A DNA stretch of 64,000 bases from G958295935 sp965224235 (lineage in GTDB: Bacteria > Chloroflexota > Dehalococcoidia > Lucifugimonadales > Lucifugimonadaceae): NCBI GenBank assembly GCA_965224235.1, contig CBDCYP010000002.1, positions 1,178,001 through 1,242,000 on the forward strand, read 5' to 3'. The notes under the pieces were generated by a model that did not search any database, was not told the DNA's origin, and saw nothing but the letters and a program-made list of their open reading frames with translations. Positions within the stretch are counted from its first letter, which is position 1. Each line of letters opens with the position of its first letter. Position numbers and translations under genes: made by a program. Positions 1 through 7,685 of the stretch are shown here, in pieces.

Positions 1-177
1 GTCCTGAATGATCAGGAAGTCACCGACGGCGTGCCCCAAGCGGCTGTCTACTGGGAAGGAAAGGCAAGGGTAAACGGGTCCCGCTCCGGGGAGTCCATGT
101 CGGGCCGGGCGTACGTGGAGCTTACCGGGTACGTGGAGTCACCGGAGATCGAGTGGCGTCAGGGCCTTTATCGCTGA
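1..177 (+). CDS. C-terminal end of a lipocalin-like / CrtC-type hydratase-fold protein (partial)
   Basis: The window opens inside a plus-strand reading frame of 58 codons ending in TGA at 175-177. The tail contains AVYWEGKARVNGS and SGRAYVELTGY, which resembles the end of the AttH/CrtC-like lipocalin family (secreted or periplasmic beta-barrel proteins related to carotenoid 1,2-hydratase). Only the last strands are present, so the substrate cannot be inferred. The family call rests on recognising this short conserved tail; the gene start lies outside the window. Confidence 0.6.
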   Translation, partial: VLNDQEVTDGVPQAAVYWEGKARVNGSRSGESMSGRAYVELTGYVESPEIEWRQGLYR

Positions 178-291
178 GTGGTTATTCGACCCCGCCGGTT
201 CGAGTCCGAGCCGCGTCCGGACGCCTGCAACTTATAATCCGCCTCAGCATTTTGGGCCGCCGATGAATGGTTGGCCGAAGAATATGACGAA

Positions 292-780
292 ATGACGGAC
301 GTTGAACGGAGACAACTGGAGTACCGGCAGGCCTGGTCGCGCTTTGCTACCGGCGTCACGATAATCACCACCATCGAGTCAGACGGTGGGGTGCATGGAA
401 TGACCGCTAACGGGGTTACGTCGGTCTCCCTGGACCCGCCAATGGCGTTGGCGTGCGTGGGCCATAATCGCAACACGCATGGCCTGATTGCGTCGACGGG
501 ACGCTACGGCATGAGCGTCCTATCAGCTTCCCAGGAGCACGTTGCCCGCCATTTCACGTTGCCGCCCGGGGCCCGTCCTGTAGACCATTCGATCCGCATT
601 GCCGAACTGGGCAAGTCGCCCGTTATTGGAGGGGCGATCGCGGCGATGGACTGCCGGGTCGTGTCAGCCCACGAGAGTGGAGACCACACGATTTTCGTAG
701 CAGAAGTCGAATCCATACGTATCGGCGCGGGCGCCCCCCTTGTCTGGTACGAGGGAAGATTCGGGGAATTCACCTCGTAG
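292..780 (+). CDS. Flavin reductase family protein (FMN-binding split barrel)
   Basis: The protein has the flavin reductase-like split-barrel signature: FATGVTIITT near its N-terminus followed by GMTANGVTSVSLDPPMAL, the flavin-binding segment of the DIM6/NTAB family. Members reduce FMN or FAD with NAD(P)H, often to supply a two-component monooxygenase, but no monooxygenase partner is adjacent. The full 160-170 residue length is normal for the family. I prefer the ATG at 292; a TTG at 271 would add seven residues, and neither has a strong ribosome binding site. The gene stands alone, followed by an insertion-sequence remnant. Confidence 0.85.
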   Translation: MTDVERRQLEYRQAWSRFATGVTIITTIESDGGVHGMTANGVTSVSLDPPMALACVGHNRNTHGLIASTGRYGMSVLSASQEHVARHFTLPPGARPVDHSIRIAELGKSPVIGGAIAAMDCRVVSAHESGDHTIFVAEVESIRIGAGAPLVWYEGRFGEFTS

Positions 781-857
781 TTGACGATCCGGTGGATAAC
801 AATTGCTCGCCTTCATGCACACCGTGCCGCCTAGAGGCCACAACCGCGGGGCAGGGT

Positions 858-879
858 GGTTTACAAACCCGCCCCTTGT
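858..879. repeat. Copy of an interspersed GC-rich repeat (CAAACCCGCCCCT)
   Basis: The motif GGTTTACAAACCCGCCCCT lies in the non-coding leader of the IS110 remnant. Related copies occur near 24700-24720, at 62722-62750, at 62862-62883 and at 63041-63062, so it is a dispersed intergenic family. The rest of 781-1033 has no credible gene; it holds a GGGGC...GCCCC hairpin near 896-914. Confidence 0.5.
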
Positions 880-1033
880 ATGTTGGTGAAGGTGGCGGGG
901 CAGACCGTACGCCCCTTGGTCCCCGAGACGGTTGTTGCGTAGCGTGGACGCCCCGCCTGTCTGATCTTAGAGCCCGAACAGTTGCCTGGGTCACAGAACC
1001 CGTATCTGCAAGGATGGGCCAAAGGAGAAGACG

Positions 1034-1508
1034 ATGGTTGCTGACTCGCCAGTGTTCGTAGGGATCGATGTTTCGAAGGGATGGGTGGACGCCGCGGTGC
1101 GCCCCAAGGGCACTGCGCGGCGAGTCAACCTGGACCGGGAAGGGGTAGACGGTCTCGTCCTCCGGGGGGCTGAGCGCCCTCGCACCTCAGATCGTCGTCA
1201 TGGAGGCCGCGGGCGGGTATGAACCCCCCCTCGCCGTGGCGTTCGGTGTCGCGGGCGTCCCCGTTGCCGTCGTCAACCCCCGCCCGGTCCGGGACTTTGT
1301 GCGCACCCAGGGCATACTCGCGAAGACCGACCGCATCGAGGCCGCTGAGCCGTGACAGCGGGAAGCTCCGGGGCACACGCGGCTGCTGAGGGCGGGGAAA
1401 CCCAAAAAGGTGGCTCTGACGGCCTGCATGAGCAAGCTACTGACCATCATCAATGCCATGCTCGAGCACGGCGCCAAATGGGAGGCAGAACACGCTCGAA
1501 ACGCTTGA
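1034..1508 (+). pseudogene. IS110-family transposase remnant (frameshifted, internally deleted)
   Basis: The first frame reads VFVGIDVSKGWVDAAVRP, the start of the IS110 DEDD catalytic domain. Near 1160 the homologous reading moves to another frame and continues with IVVMEAAGGYEPPLAVAF and VVNPRPVRDF, then KTDRIEAAEP and a stop. A third piece in another frame, RLLRAGKPKKVALTACMSKL to the stop at 1506-1508, matches the C-terminal end. Asp of GIDVSK, Glu of MEAAGGYE and Asp of KTDRIE, three of the four DEDD residues, are visible. Most of the middle, including the serine domain, is missing, so the element cannot transpose by itself. Confidence 0.85.
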
Positions 1509-1568
1509 CTATCAACACAGTTGCTACACCTGTGTGTTCGTCCTAACGATGTCTACACCGCTGGCCCG

Positions 1569-2354
1569 TTACTCTACGTCTCCGCGGGGTAACCAGATAT
1601 TCCAATAAGGCCGGTTATTCACGCTTAGACGGCCGGCAGTGGGACCGCCGAAGGGGTAGTAGTCATGTTCAATTGGGCGGGAAATGCTGACCTCGTCGAA
1701 TCTGAACACGGTCGTTTCCTGGAACTGGGTCCCCGGTTCGCCATCGCAATTTCCGAAAGACATCGCACCTAGTTCATGGGCTGGAAGCCGGCCGTTCTCG
1801 ACCGACTTCATTATCCACTTCAGCGAACCGTCCGAGGTCGGAAGAACAATGGATATTCGCCTGCGCAGTCCGGGCGCAGTGCGGGCCAAATCCGTTCCGG
1901 TTGCGTCGCATGTGTGTTCGCCCGAGATCGTGGCACGCCATTGTGAATCCCCTTCTGGTCCGTAAAAGAACGTGACCCCGGCGGGCCTCTCGGGGGTATC
2001 CATGAACGCGGCGAGCGGTTCCGAGCCGCCGTTGACTAACCAGCCGTCGATCATCAGGAGCGGTTGCGACCTGTTCTCGAGCCATCTGCTCAGCCGCTTC
2101 CGGAAACCGGGCTGATAGGTCATCCGCGTGTAATTTATGGTGATGTCGCCCTGGGTCTGGGTCAGATTTATCGGATAGACTTCGACCACTACAAAGCCGC
2201 CCGGCAGTACAAAGTCTTTCGCGATGATCCATCCGAATACGGAGAAAAACCCGGCGAACAGCACGACTGCGACGGCAAAAAACGGATACGCCATCGCCCA
2301 GTGAATCGGATTAAATCGCCCCCGGTAGGGCAGATCGGGTTGGCTCAGCGGCAA
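1569..2354 (-). CDS. Membrane-anchored protein of unknown function
   Basis: A 261-residue protein with one hydrophobic segment near residues 18-42 (WAMAYPFFAVAVVLFAGFF...) and a large, probably extracytoplasmic remainder rich in beta-type sequence (VVVEVYPINLTQTQGDITI). I do not recognise a family. It may be a sensor or surface protein held by an N-terminal anchor. Codon use looks normal and the frame is long and uninterrupted, so it is likely real. It is transcribed away from the L21 gene and faces the IS110 remnant. Confidence 0.6.
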   Translation of the reverse strand: MPLSQPDLPYRGRFNPIHWAMAYPFFAVAVVLFAGFFSVFGWIIAKDFVLPGGFVVVEVYPINLTQTQGDITINYTRMTYQPGFRKRLSRWLENRSQPLLMIDGWLVNGGSEPLAAFMDTPERPAGVTFFYGPEGDSQWRATISGEHTCDATGTDLARTAPGLRRRISIVLPTSDGSLKWIMKSVENGRLPAHELGAMSFGNCDGEPGTQFQETTVFRFDEVSISRPIEHDYYPFGGPTAGRLSVNNRPYWNIWLPRGDVE

Positions 2355-2646
2355 TTTACGTTCTCGTCGGGTCGGTCCATTAACTTGTTCGCTAATTCCT
2401 GGTTGTCCGATGGGGCAGCCCAGCTCGGCCGCACAACCGGAGGCCCGGAAAAATGCTCCCTTACAGTGTATGCCTGGTATGCCTGACAGAACGCCGCCGA
2501 GTTGGCGCGTGACCCGTCCCGGGCTGCGTGACGTTGCCTAATTTTGACTCTGCGTCCGCCGTCTCAGGACCCAACCACGCGGAGGGGTAGTTGCGTACAA
2601 AGTCATTTGGATTCACGGAAGGACTCGTCATTCGGGTAAATCCAAA

Positions 2647-2676
2647 TTGACCTGTGCCGGGCGTCATACTTAACAT
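2647..2676 (+). promoter_or_regulatory. Sigma-70-type promoter for rplU-rpmA
   Basis: TTGACC at 2647-2652 and TAACAT at 2671-2676 are separated by 18 bases. They lie about 20 bases upstream of a GGAAGG ribosome binding site and the rplU ATG at 2697. The rest of the 2355-2696 spacer holds no recognisable gene. Confidence 0.5.
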
Positions 2677-2696
2677 AGAGAGGTTAGGCGGAAGGT

Positions 2697-3020
2697 ATGA
2701 ACGCAGACTACGCAATAATCTCGACCGGCGGAAAACAGTACCGCGTTCGAGAAGGTGACACCATCGAGATCGAAAAGCTTGCCGGGGACATCGGCGAGTA
2801 TGTCGAATTCAGGGAGGTGTTATTGTCGTCCGTTGGGGGCGAGGTTTCAGTCGGAACGCCGGCGCTGGTTGGCGCGAAGGTGGTCGGAGAGATCGAGGAC
2901 CAGACCAAGGGCGAGAAGTTAATCGTTTTCAAGTACAAGCCGAAGACCCGGCGGAGAGTCAAGAAGGGTCATCGTCAGCAATTGACGTCCGTACATATCA
3001 CTAACATTGCCGCCAGCTAG
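2697..3020 (+). CDS. rplU: 50S ribosomal protein L21
   Basis: The 107-residue product begins YAIISTGGKQYRV and ends with the conserved basic segment VFKYKPKTRRRVKKGHRQQ followed by LTSVHITNI, both hallmarks of L21, which binds 23S rRNA in the large subunit. The length is typical. The start ATG has GGAAGG just upstream. It is followed after 30 bases by rpmA, the usual rplU-rpmA order, so the two are very likely cotranscribed. Confidence 0.97.
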   Translation: MNADYAIISTGGKQYRVREGDTIEIEKLAGDIGEYVEFREVLLSSVGGEVSVGTPALVGAKVVGEIEDQTKGEKLIVFKYKPKTRRRVKKGHRQQLTSVHITNIAAS

Positions 3021-3050
3021 GCGCGCATTCGGGATTTTCGGAGAATTCAG

Positions 3051-3326
3051 ATGGCTCATAAAAAGGGAAGCGGCACTTCAAAAAACGGGCGCGACACCGC
3101 CGGTCGGCGTCTTGGAGTCAAGGCGTTTGCCGGGGAGACCGTGTCGGCGGGCGCGATAATCATTCGCCAAAGAGGCACGCGATTTCATCCGGGCCAAAAC
3201 GTGGGGATGGGCAAGGACCACACGCTGTATGCCAAGGCACATGGCAAGGTCCGTTTCGATTTCGCAGCGATGAAACGGCGGCGCGTCAACGTCGACCCGG
3301 TGGAAGCATTGGGGAGCGACGCGTAG
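3051..3326 (+). CDS. rpmA: 50S ribosomal protein L27
   Basis: The 91-residue product starts MAHKKGSGTSKNGRDTAGRR, the invariant N-terminal tail of L27 that reaches the peptidyl transferase centre, and continues with IIIRQRGTRFHPGQNVGMG. There is no extra cleavable N-terminal sequence of the Firmicutes type before MAHKKG. It directly follows rplU. A putative miniature repeat element separates it from the L31 gene. Confidence 0.97.
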   Translation: MAHKKGSGTSKNGRDTAGRRLGVKAFAGETVSAGAIIIRQRGTRFHPGQNVGMGKDHTLYAKAHGKVRFDFAAMKRRRVNVDPVEALGSDA

Positions 3327-3353
3327 CAGCGAAAGCTCCCGGGCGGGTTAAGT

Positions 3354-3448
3354 AACTATCTCGGAACTACGCTTAAAGTAGCCAAAACCATCTCTTGCTC
3401 TCTCCAGATTCCGGTTTTCACGGGAATGACGGGACTTTTGAGATAGTT
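3354..3448. repeat. Possible 95-bp miniature inverted-repeat element
   Basis: The segment begins with AACTATCTC and ends with GAGATAGTT. The same terminal sequence bounds the truncated insertion sequence at 33270-33793. Inside it lies a REP-like palindrome (ATTCC-GGTTTTCAC-GGGAAT, about 3410-3428) found again at 62967-62991, 63283-63303 and 63373-63391. No clear target duplication is visible. It sits between the L27 and L31 genes. Confidence 0.45.
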
Positions 3449-3484
3449 TCCAAGCCGGCGGGTAGTTTCACAGGCCTAACAGAC

Positions 3485-3697
3485 ATGAAGACAGACATTC
3501 ACCCCACATATCACCAAATGGCATCGGTTAAGTGCAGTTGCGGCAACACGTTTCTGGCAGGCTCGACCAAAGAGTCGTTGCGAGTGGAGTTGTGCAGCAA
3601 GTGCCATCCGTTCTTCACAGGCGAGCAAAAGATCGTTGACACGGAAGGCCGGGTCGAGCGGCTTATCCGTCGATACAAGCTGAACGAAGTCAAGTAA
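3485..3697 (+). CDS. rpmE: 50S ribosomal protein L31 (zinc-binding form)
   Basis: The 70-residue product starts MKTDIHPTYHQMASVKCSCG and contains CSKCHPFFTGEQKIVDTEGR, the L31 signature. Cys17, Cys19, Cys37 and Cys40 make the zinc-binding C+ form. An upstream in-frame extension to 3395 is rejected because family members start at MK-x-DIHP. Downstream is the DUF1385 gene, a neighbour of rpmE in many Chloroflexota and Firmicutes; prfA, often next, is not in this window. Confidence 0.95.
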   Translation: MKTDIHPTYHQMASVKCSCGNTFLAGSTKESLRVELCSKCHPFFTGEQKIVDTEGRVERLIRRYKLNEVK

Positions 3698-3822
3698 TCG
3701 AGCCTGGTCGATTGAGCCGTTCCCCGGCTGCGGTTGGGGAACCGACGACAAATCCATGAACCCAGATGGGGCGTTGCGTGCGCCCAATTTTTTGCCGTTA
3801 CCGCCGTTCGGGGAGGCGGCGC

Positions 3823-4764
3823 ATGAGTAACCGTGTGCTATACGGCGGCCAAGCCGTCATCGAAGGAGTGATGATTCGCGGCCGAACCCAGGCTGCGGTC
3901 ACAGTCAGAAAAGCCTCGGGAGAGATCGTCCGCCACGCAATTCCCCTTGAGGGTTGGTCCAACAACTGGGCGCGTCGGACGCCCTTGACCCGCGGCGTTT
4001 TGGTGCTTTTGGAAACCCTGATCATGGGTATGAAGGCGTTGACGATATCGGCCAACGAGGCGGTCGAAGAGCCAGACGACCCTTCCGGATCGAGCAACGA
4101 TGGCTCCCAGGCTATTTCAACCGGGGGGATGGTCGCCATGCTCGTAATTGCGTTGGTGATCGGCGTGGCGGTCTTCTTTCTGATCCCGCTGTTTGCTTCC
4201 CGAGGGATCGAGACTTTGATCGAATCCGAAGTAGTCGCAAACTTCGCCGAGGGCCTCATCAGGCTGGGCCTGTTTCTTGGGTACATCTGGCTGATCGGCC
4301 GTATGAACGACATAAAGCGAGTCTTTGGCTACCACGGAGCGGAGCATATGACCGTAGCCGCCCATGAGGCAGGTGCGCTTTTGGACATCGCATCGGTGCG
4401 GCGGTTTTCCACGGCACATCCGCGCTGCGGCACGGCTTTCCTGCTCACGGTCGTGTTGGTTTCCATCCTGTTCTTCATGGCCATTCCGAGGGAGCCGTTC
4501 TGGCTGCTGTTTACGTCGCGGCTCGTTTTGATTCTGCCGATAGCGGCCATCAGCTACGAATTGATCAGATTCGCCGGTACCCACCCGAATGCCCCGCTTG
4601 TACAACTTTTGAGCTCGCCAAACCTGCTGCTCCAGAAGATGACAACGAGGCAACCGGACGACGGCATGATCGAAGTCGCCATAGATGCGATGAACTACGC
4701 AAAGGCGCTCGATGGGGCGCCAGAGACATCGACCGACTCAGATTCCTCACTGCGTTCGGAGTGA
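3823..4764 (+). CDS. DUF1385 family membrane protein (YqhQ-like)
   Basis: The protein opens with YGGQAVIEGVMIRGR, the DUF1385 signature, and has the later conserved block YHGAEHMTVAAHEAG and TAHPRCGTAFLL. About four hydrophobic segments are visible, near residues 100-125, 145-163, 204-225 and 229-250. The family (YqhQ in Bacillus) is an integral membrane protein of uncertain biochemical role. I start it at the ATG at 3823, preceded by GGGAGGCGG; an upstream in-frame ATG at 3766 would add 19 basic residues not seen in the family. Confidence 0.9.
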   Translation: MSNRVLYGGQAVIEGVMIRGRTQAAVTVRKASGEIVRHAIPLEGWSNNWARRTPLTRGVLVLLETLIMGMKALTISANEAVEEPDDPSGSSNDGSQAISTGGMVAMLVIALVIGVAVFFLIPLFASRGIETLIESEVVANFAEGLIRLGLFLGYIWLIGRMNDIKRVFGYHGAEHMTVAAHEAGALLDIASVRRFSTAHPRCGTAFLLTVVLVSILFFMAIPREPFWLLFTSRLVLILPIAAISYELIRFAGTHPNAPLVQLLSSPNLLLQKMTTRQPDDGMIEVAIDAMNYAKALDGAPETSTDSDSSLRSE

Positions 4765-4866
4765 CATGGGGTGGTCCGGGATGACATCCTGGGTGGTTCG
4801 GTTGCCCGGTTTCAGTCTTGGGCGGCTCGGTTGTACAGCTTTAGTGTGAACAGGCCTTGGCGGGGT

Positions 4867-5514
4867 TCAGTCGGAATCGGCTGTATTGACCGGCGACCCG
4901 CGTCTTTCGAGTAGCTGGTCCCACACCTGTTCCATTGGGACATCGCTTGCCGCAAGCAGAACAAGCAGGTGGTAGAGCAGGTCCGACGCCTCGGCCGCGG
5001 TCTCCTGCGGCGATCCCGTCAGGGCGGCGATAACTAATTCGCCGGACTCCTCGACGACCTTCTGGGCTATTCGCGGCGCACCCTCGTCGAACAGGCGCGT
5101 GGTGTACGAACCTTCGGCCCGGTCGCGCTTTCGTTGTTCGATGACGTCCATTAGTTCCGCCAGGACGCCCGGCCCGGCCCGGCGCTCGACGTCGTTCAGA
5201 GCCTCCGGCCCATGCACGGGGCTGTGGAAGCAGGACACATTGCCGGTGTGACACGCGGGCCCCGTCGGCTCGACCTTTACGAGCACCGCGTCGGCATCGC
5301 AATCGGCGATAATCTCTTTCACCTTGAGGAAGTTGCCGGAGGTCTCTCCCTTATGCCACAACTCAGCCCGGCTGCGGGAGTAGAACCACACGTCGGGTCC
5401 TGCGATAGACCGCCGCAAGGCTTCTTCGTTCATGTAGGCGAGTGTGAGCACGTCGCCGGTCGACGCGTCCTGTATCAGGGCAGGGATCAATCCCCGATCA
5501 TCGAACTTGACCAT
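4867..5514 (-). CDS. hisIE: Bifunctional phosphoribosyl-AMP cyclohydrolase / phosphoribosyl-ATP pyrophosphatase
   Basis: The N-terminal half is HisI (WFYSRSRAELWHKGETSGN, with the metal-site segments DCDADA and ACHTGNVSCF). The C-terminal half is HisE (SYTTRLFDEGAPRIAQKVVE, then the ETAAEASDLLYHLLVLL helix). Together they carry out the second and third steps of histidine biosynthesis in the cytoplasm. Start is the ATG at 5514 with GGAGGG eight bases upstream; a TTG at 5535 is less likely. It is the last gene of the minus-strand his operon. Confidence 0.95.
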   Translation of the reverse strand: MVKFDDRGLIPALIQDASTGDVLTLAYMNEEALRRSIAGPDVWFYSRSRAELWHKGETSGNFLKVKEIIADCDADAVLVKVEPTGPACHTGNVSCFHSPVHGPEALNDVERRAGPGVLAELMDVIEQRKRDRAEGSYTTRLFDEGAPRIAQKVVEESGELVIAALTGSPQETAAEASDLLYHLLVLLAASDVPMEQVWDQLLERRGSPVNTADSD

Positions 5515-5536
5515 GTTCAGCCCTCCGTCTTTCAAC

Positions 5537-6292
5537 TTAGGCGCGGGCGCAATCCAGCAGCGGAATCAGCCCACCAAGATCGCTGATCACGGCGTTGGGC
5601 TTCGATTCTCCCTCGAATGCGCTTCCGTCTCTATTCACCCAGATCGAAACCATGCCTGCGGTGTTGGACCCCAATACATCGTCAAATAGATGGTCTCCGA
5701 CGTACCAGGTACGGGAGGGGTTTACACTCAACAGATCGGCTATGTGCCTGAACGCCGCCGTCATCGGTTTGTAGACGCGCGCCGATTCGCTGCTCGCGAC
5801 GGCTGCCCAATCGATACCGGTTGAAGCGAGCAGCGGCAGGAGAAAGTCGTCGTCCGCGTTGGAAAACACTCCCAAGGGGCACAGTCCACTCAATGATTCG
5901 AGGGCATCGACCGTTTCCGGGTACGGGGGACGTGTGGCCATGTGCTGTACGCAGCGCCGTGCCGCCAGCGCAGGGTCACCGTCCAGGCCCAGCGATCGGA
6001 AGGTCTCTGCAAAGCATCCCGCCCACGCTTGCTCGTACGTCATGAACGGCGGGGATTGTAGCGGGTCGGCCATATTTATTCGCCGGCCCCTGAAATTGAC
6101 TTCCAGGGCCTTCCACACGCGGTACAGGTCGCCGGCATCTTCGTCCAGACCCTGGTCTACGGCGATCTCCCTGATTACCGCCTGCCAGCCCGACTGAGGA
6201 TTTCGGAACAGCGTGTCGTAGCAGTCAAATACGATGGCCTCAGGCGCCGGCAGGGGATTGGCGGCCCCTGTTTTATTGGCGGCCGCGGTCAC
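5537..6292 (-). CDS. HAD-family hydrolase, candidate histidinol-phosphate phosphatase
   Basis: HAD motifs are clear: IVFDCYDTLF (nucleophile Asp, motif I), SNADD (motif II), a Lys in VYKPMTAAF (motif III) and YVGDHLFDDVLGS (motif IV). The cap region between motifs I and II fits subfamily IA. The gene overlaps hisF by four bases and lies just ahead of hisIE, so it is translated as part of the his operon. Histidine synthesis needs a histidinol-phosphatase and no hisB or hisN is seen here. That role is an inference from position; a general phosphatase or dehalogenase is the alternative. Confidence 0.85.
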   Translation of the reverse strand: MTAAANKTGAANPLPAPEAIVFDCYDTLFRNPQSGWQAVIREIAVDQGLDEDAGDLYRVWKALEVNFRGRRINMADPLQSPPFMTYEQAWAGCFAETFRSLGLDGDPALAARRCVQHMATRPPYPETVDALESLSGLCPLGVFSNADDDFLLPLLASTGIDWAAVASSESARVYKPMTAAFRHIADLLSVNPSRTWYVGDHLFDDVLGSNTAGMVSIWVNRDGSAFEGESKPNAVISDLGGLIPLLDCARA

Positions 6293-7098
6293 CCTTCGGA
6301 CCTTATGGGGAGTCCCTTGGCAGAGAGGAACGACTTGACGTCCCTTATGCGAAGTTCTCCGAAGTGAAATACGCTGGCGGCCAGGACGGCGTCGGCCATA
6401 CCTTTGGTTAGTGCGGCGTGCATGTGGTCCATGCTTCCGGCGCCACCGCTGGCGATTAACGGCACATTCACAGTTCGGGAGATGGCCGACAGCAGTTCAA
6501 GGTCGTAACCTGTCTTCTGTCCGTCGGCGTCCATGCTGGTTACCAGCAACTCCCCCGCGCCGAGTTCGAAGGCGATGCGCGCCCATTTGATCGGATCGAC
6601 GGCGGTCGGGAATCTCCCACCGTGCGTGTAGACCTGCCACGGGGCTTCCGCCAGTCGCCTGTCGCCCGTCGCACCGTTATAGCGAATCGGCTGCTCCACG
6701 CGCTTTACGTCCATAGCCAGAACGATGCACTGCGACCCGAATTCGTTCGCGCCGCGTTCGATCAACGCCGGATCGTTAATCGCCGCTGTATTTACCGAGA
6801 CCTTGTCGGCGCCTGCTTCCAACATGCGCCTCATGTCCTCCACGTTGCGAATCCCGCCACCCACGGTCAGGGGGATGAAGACCTGCGAAGAGACCGTCTC
6901 GACCACGTCGACCATCGTGTTGCGGTCATCCGAGCTTGCGGTGATGTCGAGGAACACCAACTCGTCTGCGCTTTCGGTGTCGTAAAACGCTGCGAGTTCT
7001 GCAGGGTCACCGGCGTCCCGGATGTTGACGAAGCTGACTCCCTTGACGACTCTGCCCCGATCCACGTCGAGGCAAGGGATGATCCGTCTGGTCAGCAT
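6289..7098 (-). CDS. hisF: Imidazole glycerol phosphate synthase, cyclase subunit
   Basis: The protein begins MLTRRIIPCLDVDRGRVVKG, with catalytic Asp11, and has the second catalytic Asp in CIVLAMDVKR. The phosphate-binding loops TVGGGIRN and LIASGGAGS of the (beta/alpha)8 barrel are present. It works with HisH to make imidazole glycerol phosphate and AICAR. Length 269 is slightly above the usual 250-258. It overlaps the upstream methyltransferase gene by seven bases and the downstream HAD gene by four. Confidence 0.97.
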   Translation of the reverse strand: MLTRRIIPCLDVDRGRVVKGVSFVNIRDAGDPAELAAFYDTESADELVFLDITASSDDRNTMVDVVETVSSQVFIPLTVGGGIRNVEDMRRMLEAGADKVSVNTAAINDPALIERGANEFGSQCIVLAMDVKRVEQPIRYNGATGDRRLAEAPWQVYTHGGRFPTAVDPIKWARIAFELGAGELLVTSMDADGQKTGYDLELLSAISRTVNVPLIASGGAGSMDHMHAALTKGMADAVLAASVFHFGELRIRDVKSFLSAKGLPIRSEG

Positions 7099-7685
7099 TT
7101 CACGGCCGTCTGCTTGCGAAGAAGCAACAGGTATCTTCGCCCGTCTACGAGGCGGAGCGTGACTTTGGTAAAGCCTAGTTCGGCCGCCATGCCGGCGATG
7201 CGTTCCGCAGGCAGCCTCCTGTCGTTGCTGTATTCCGTGCCATCCGCCTTATCCGAATAGATCCAGTCGATGATGGCCAGCCAGCCGCCACCGCGGAGAA
7301 GGCGGCGCACCTCTTTCAACAGAGACCTGGGCCTGGCCGCTGCGGTCACAACATCGGAGACGACTAAGCCGTCTAGCACTTCGTCATTGAGCGGCACCTT
7401 GATCCGTTTCGACAGGATGACTTCGACATTTCCAAGCCGGGCAGTTGCGACGCGTTCCCGGACGATGTTGAGCATCTCTTTGCGGGGGTCGATTGCGTAC
7501 ACCTTGCCGTCGTATGCGTGCCTGGCCAGTGGCAGCGTCAAATATCCGGGCCCGCAGCCAATGTTGCCAATTTCTTCGTAGGGCCGAATCGGTATCAGGG
7601 CAATGATCTGCTGAGGATCGATCGCCTCTTCCATGGATGGATTCAGGAGTTTCTCAACTTCCTGGACTGTGGTCTGCGCAGCCAT
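7092..7685 (-). CDS. Class I SAM-dependent methyltransferase inside the his operon
   Basis: Motif I of a Rossmann-fold methyltransferase is visible as IGNIGCGPGYLTLPLA, followed by an acidic loop AIDPRKEML and a post-I segment LDGLVVSDVV. At 197 residues it is a minimal class I methyltransferase; the substrate is not evident. It begins directly after the hisA stop and overlaps hisF, so it is translationally linked to histidine genes, an unusual placement with no known role in that pathway. UbiE/Methyltransf_11-type proteins are the nearest likeness. Confidence 0.85.
   Translation of the reverse strand: MAAQTTVQEVEKLLNPSMEEAIDPQQIIALIPIRPYEEIGNIGCGPGYLTLPLARHAYDGKVYAIDPRKEMLNIVRERVATARLGNVEVILSKRIKVPLNDEVLDGLVVSDVVTAAARPRSLLKEVRRLLRGGGWLAIIDWIYSDKADGTEYSNDRRLPAERIAGMAAELGFTKVTLRLVDGRRYLLLLRKQTAVKC

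Noticed and set aside
186..215. GGTTCGAGTCC resembling a tRNA T-loop
   Set aside because: The flanking bases cannot form the T-stem, and no acceptor or anticodon arms pair nearby.
4765..4866. Possible short tandem repeats (GGTGGTCCGG-like) between convergent genes
   Set aside because: The units are too divergent and few to call a repeat.
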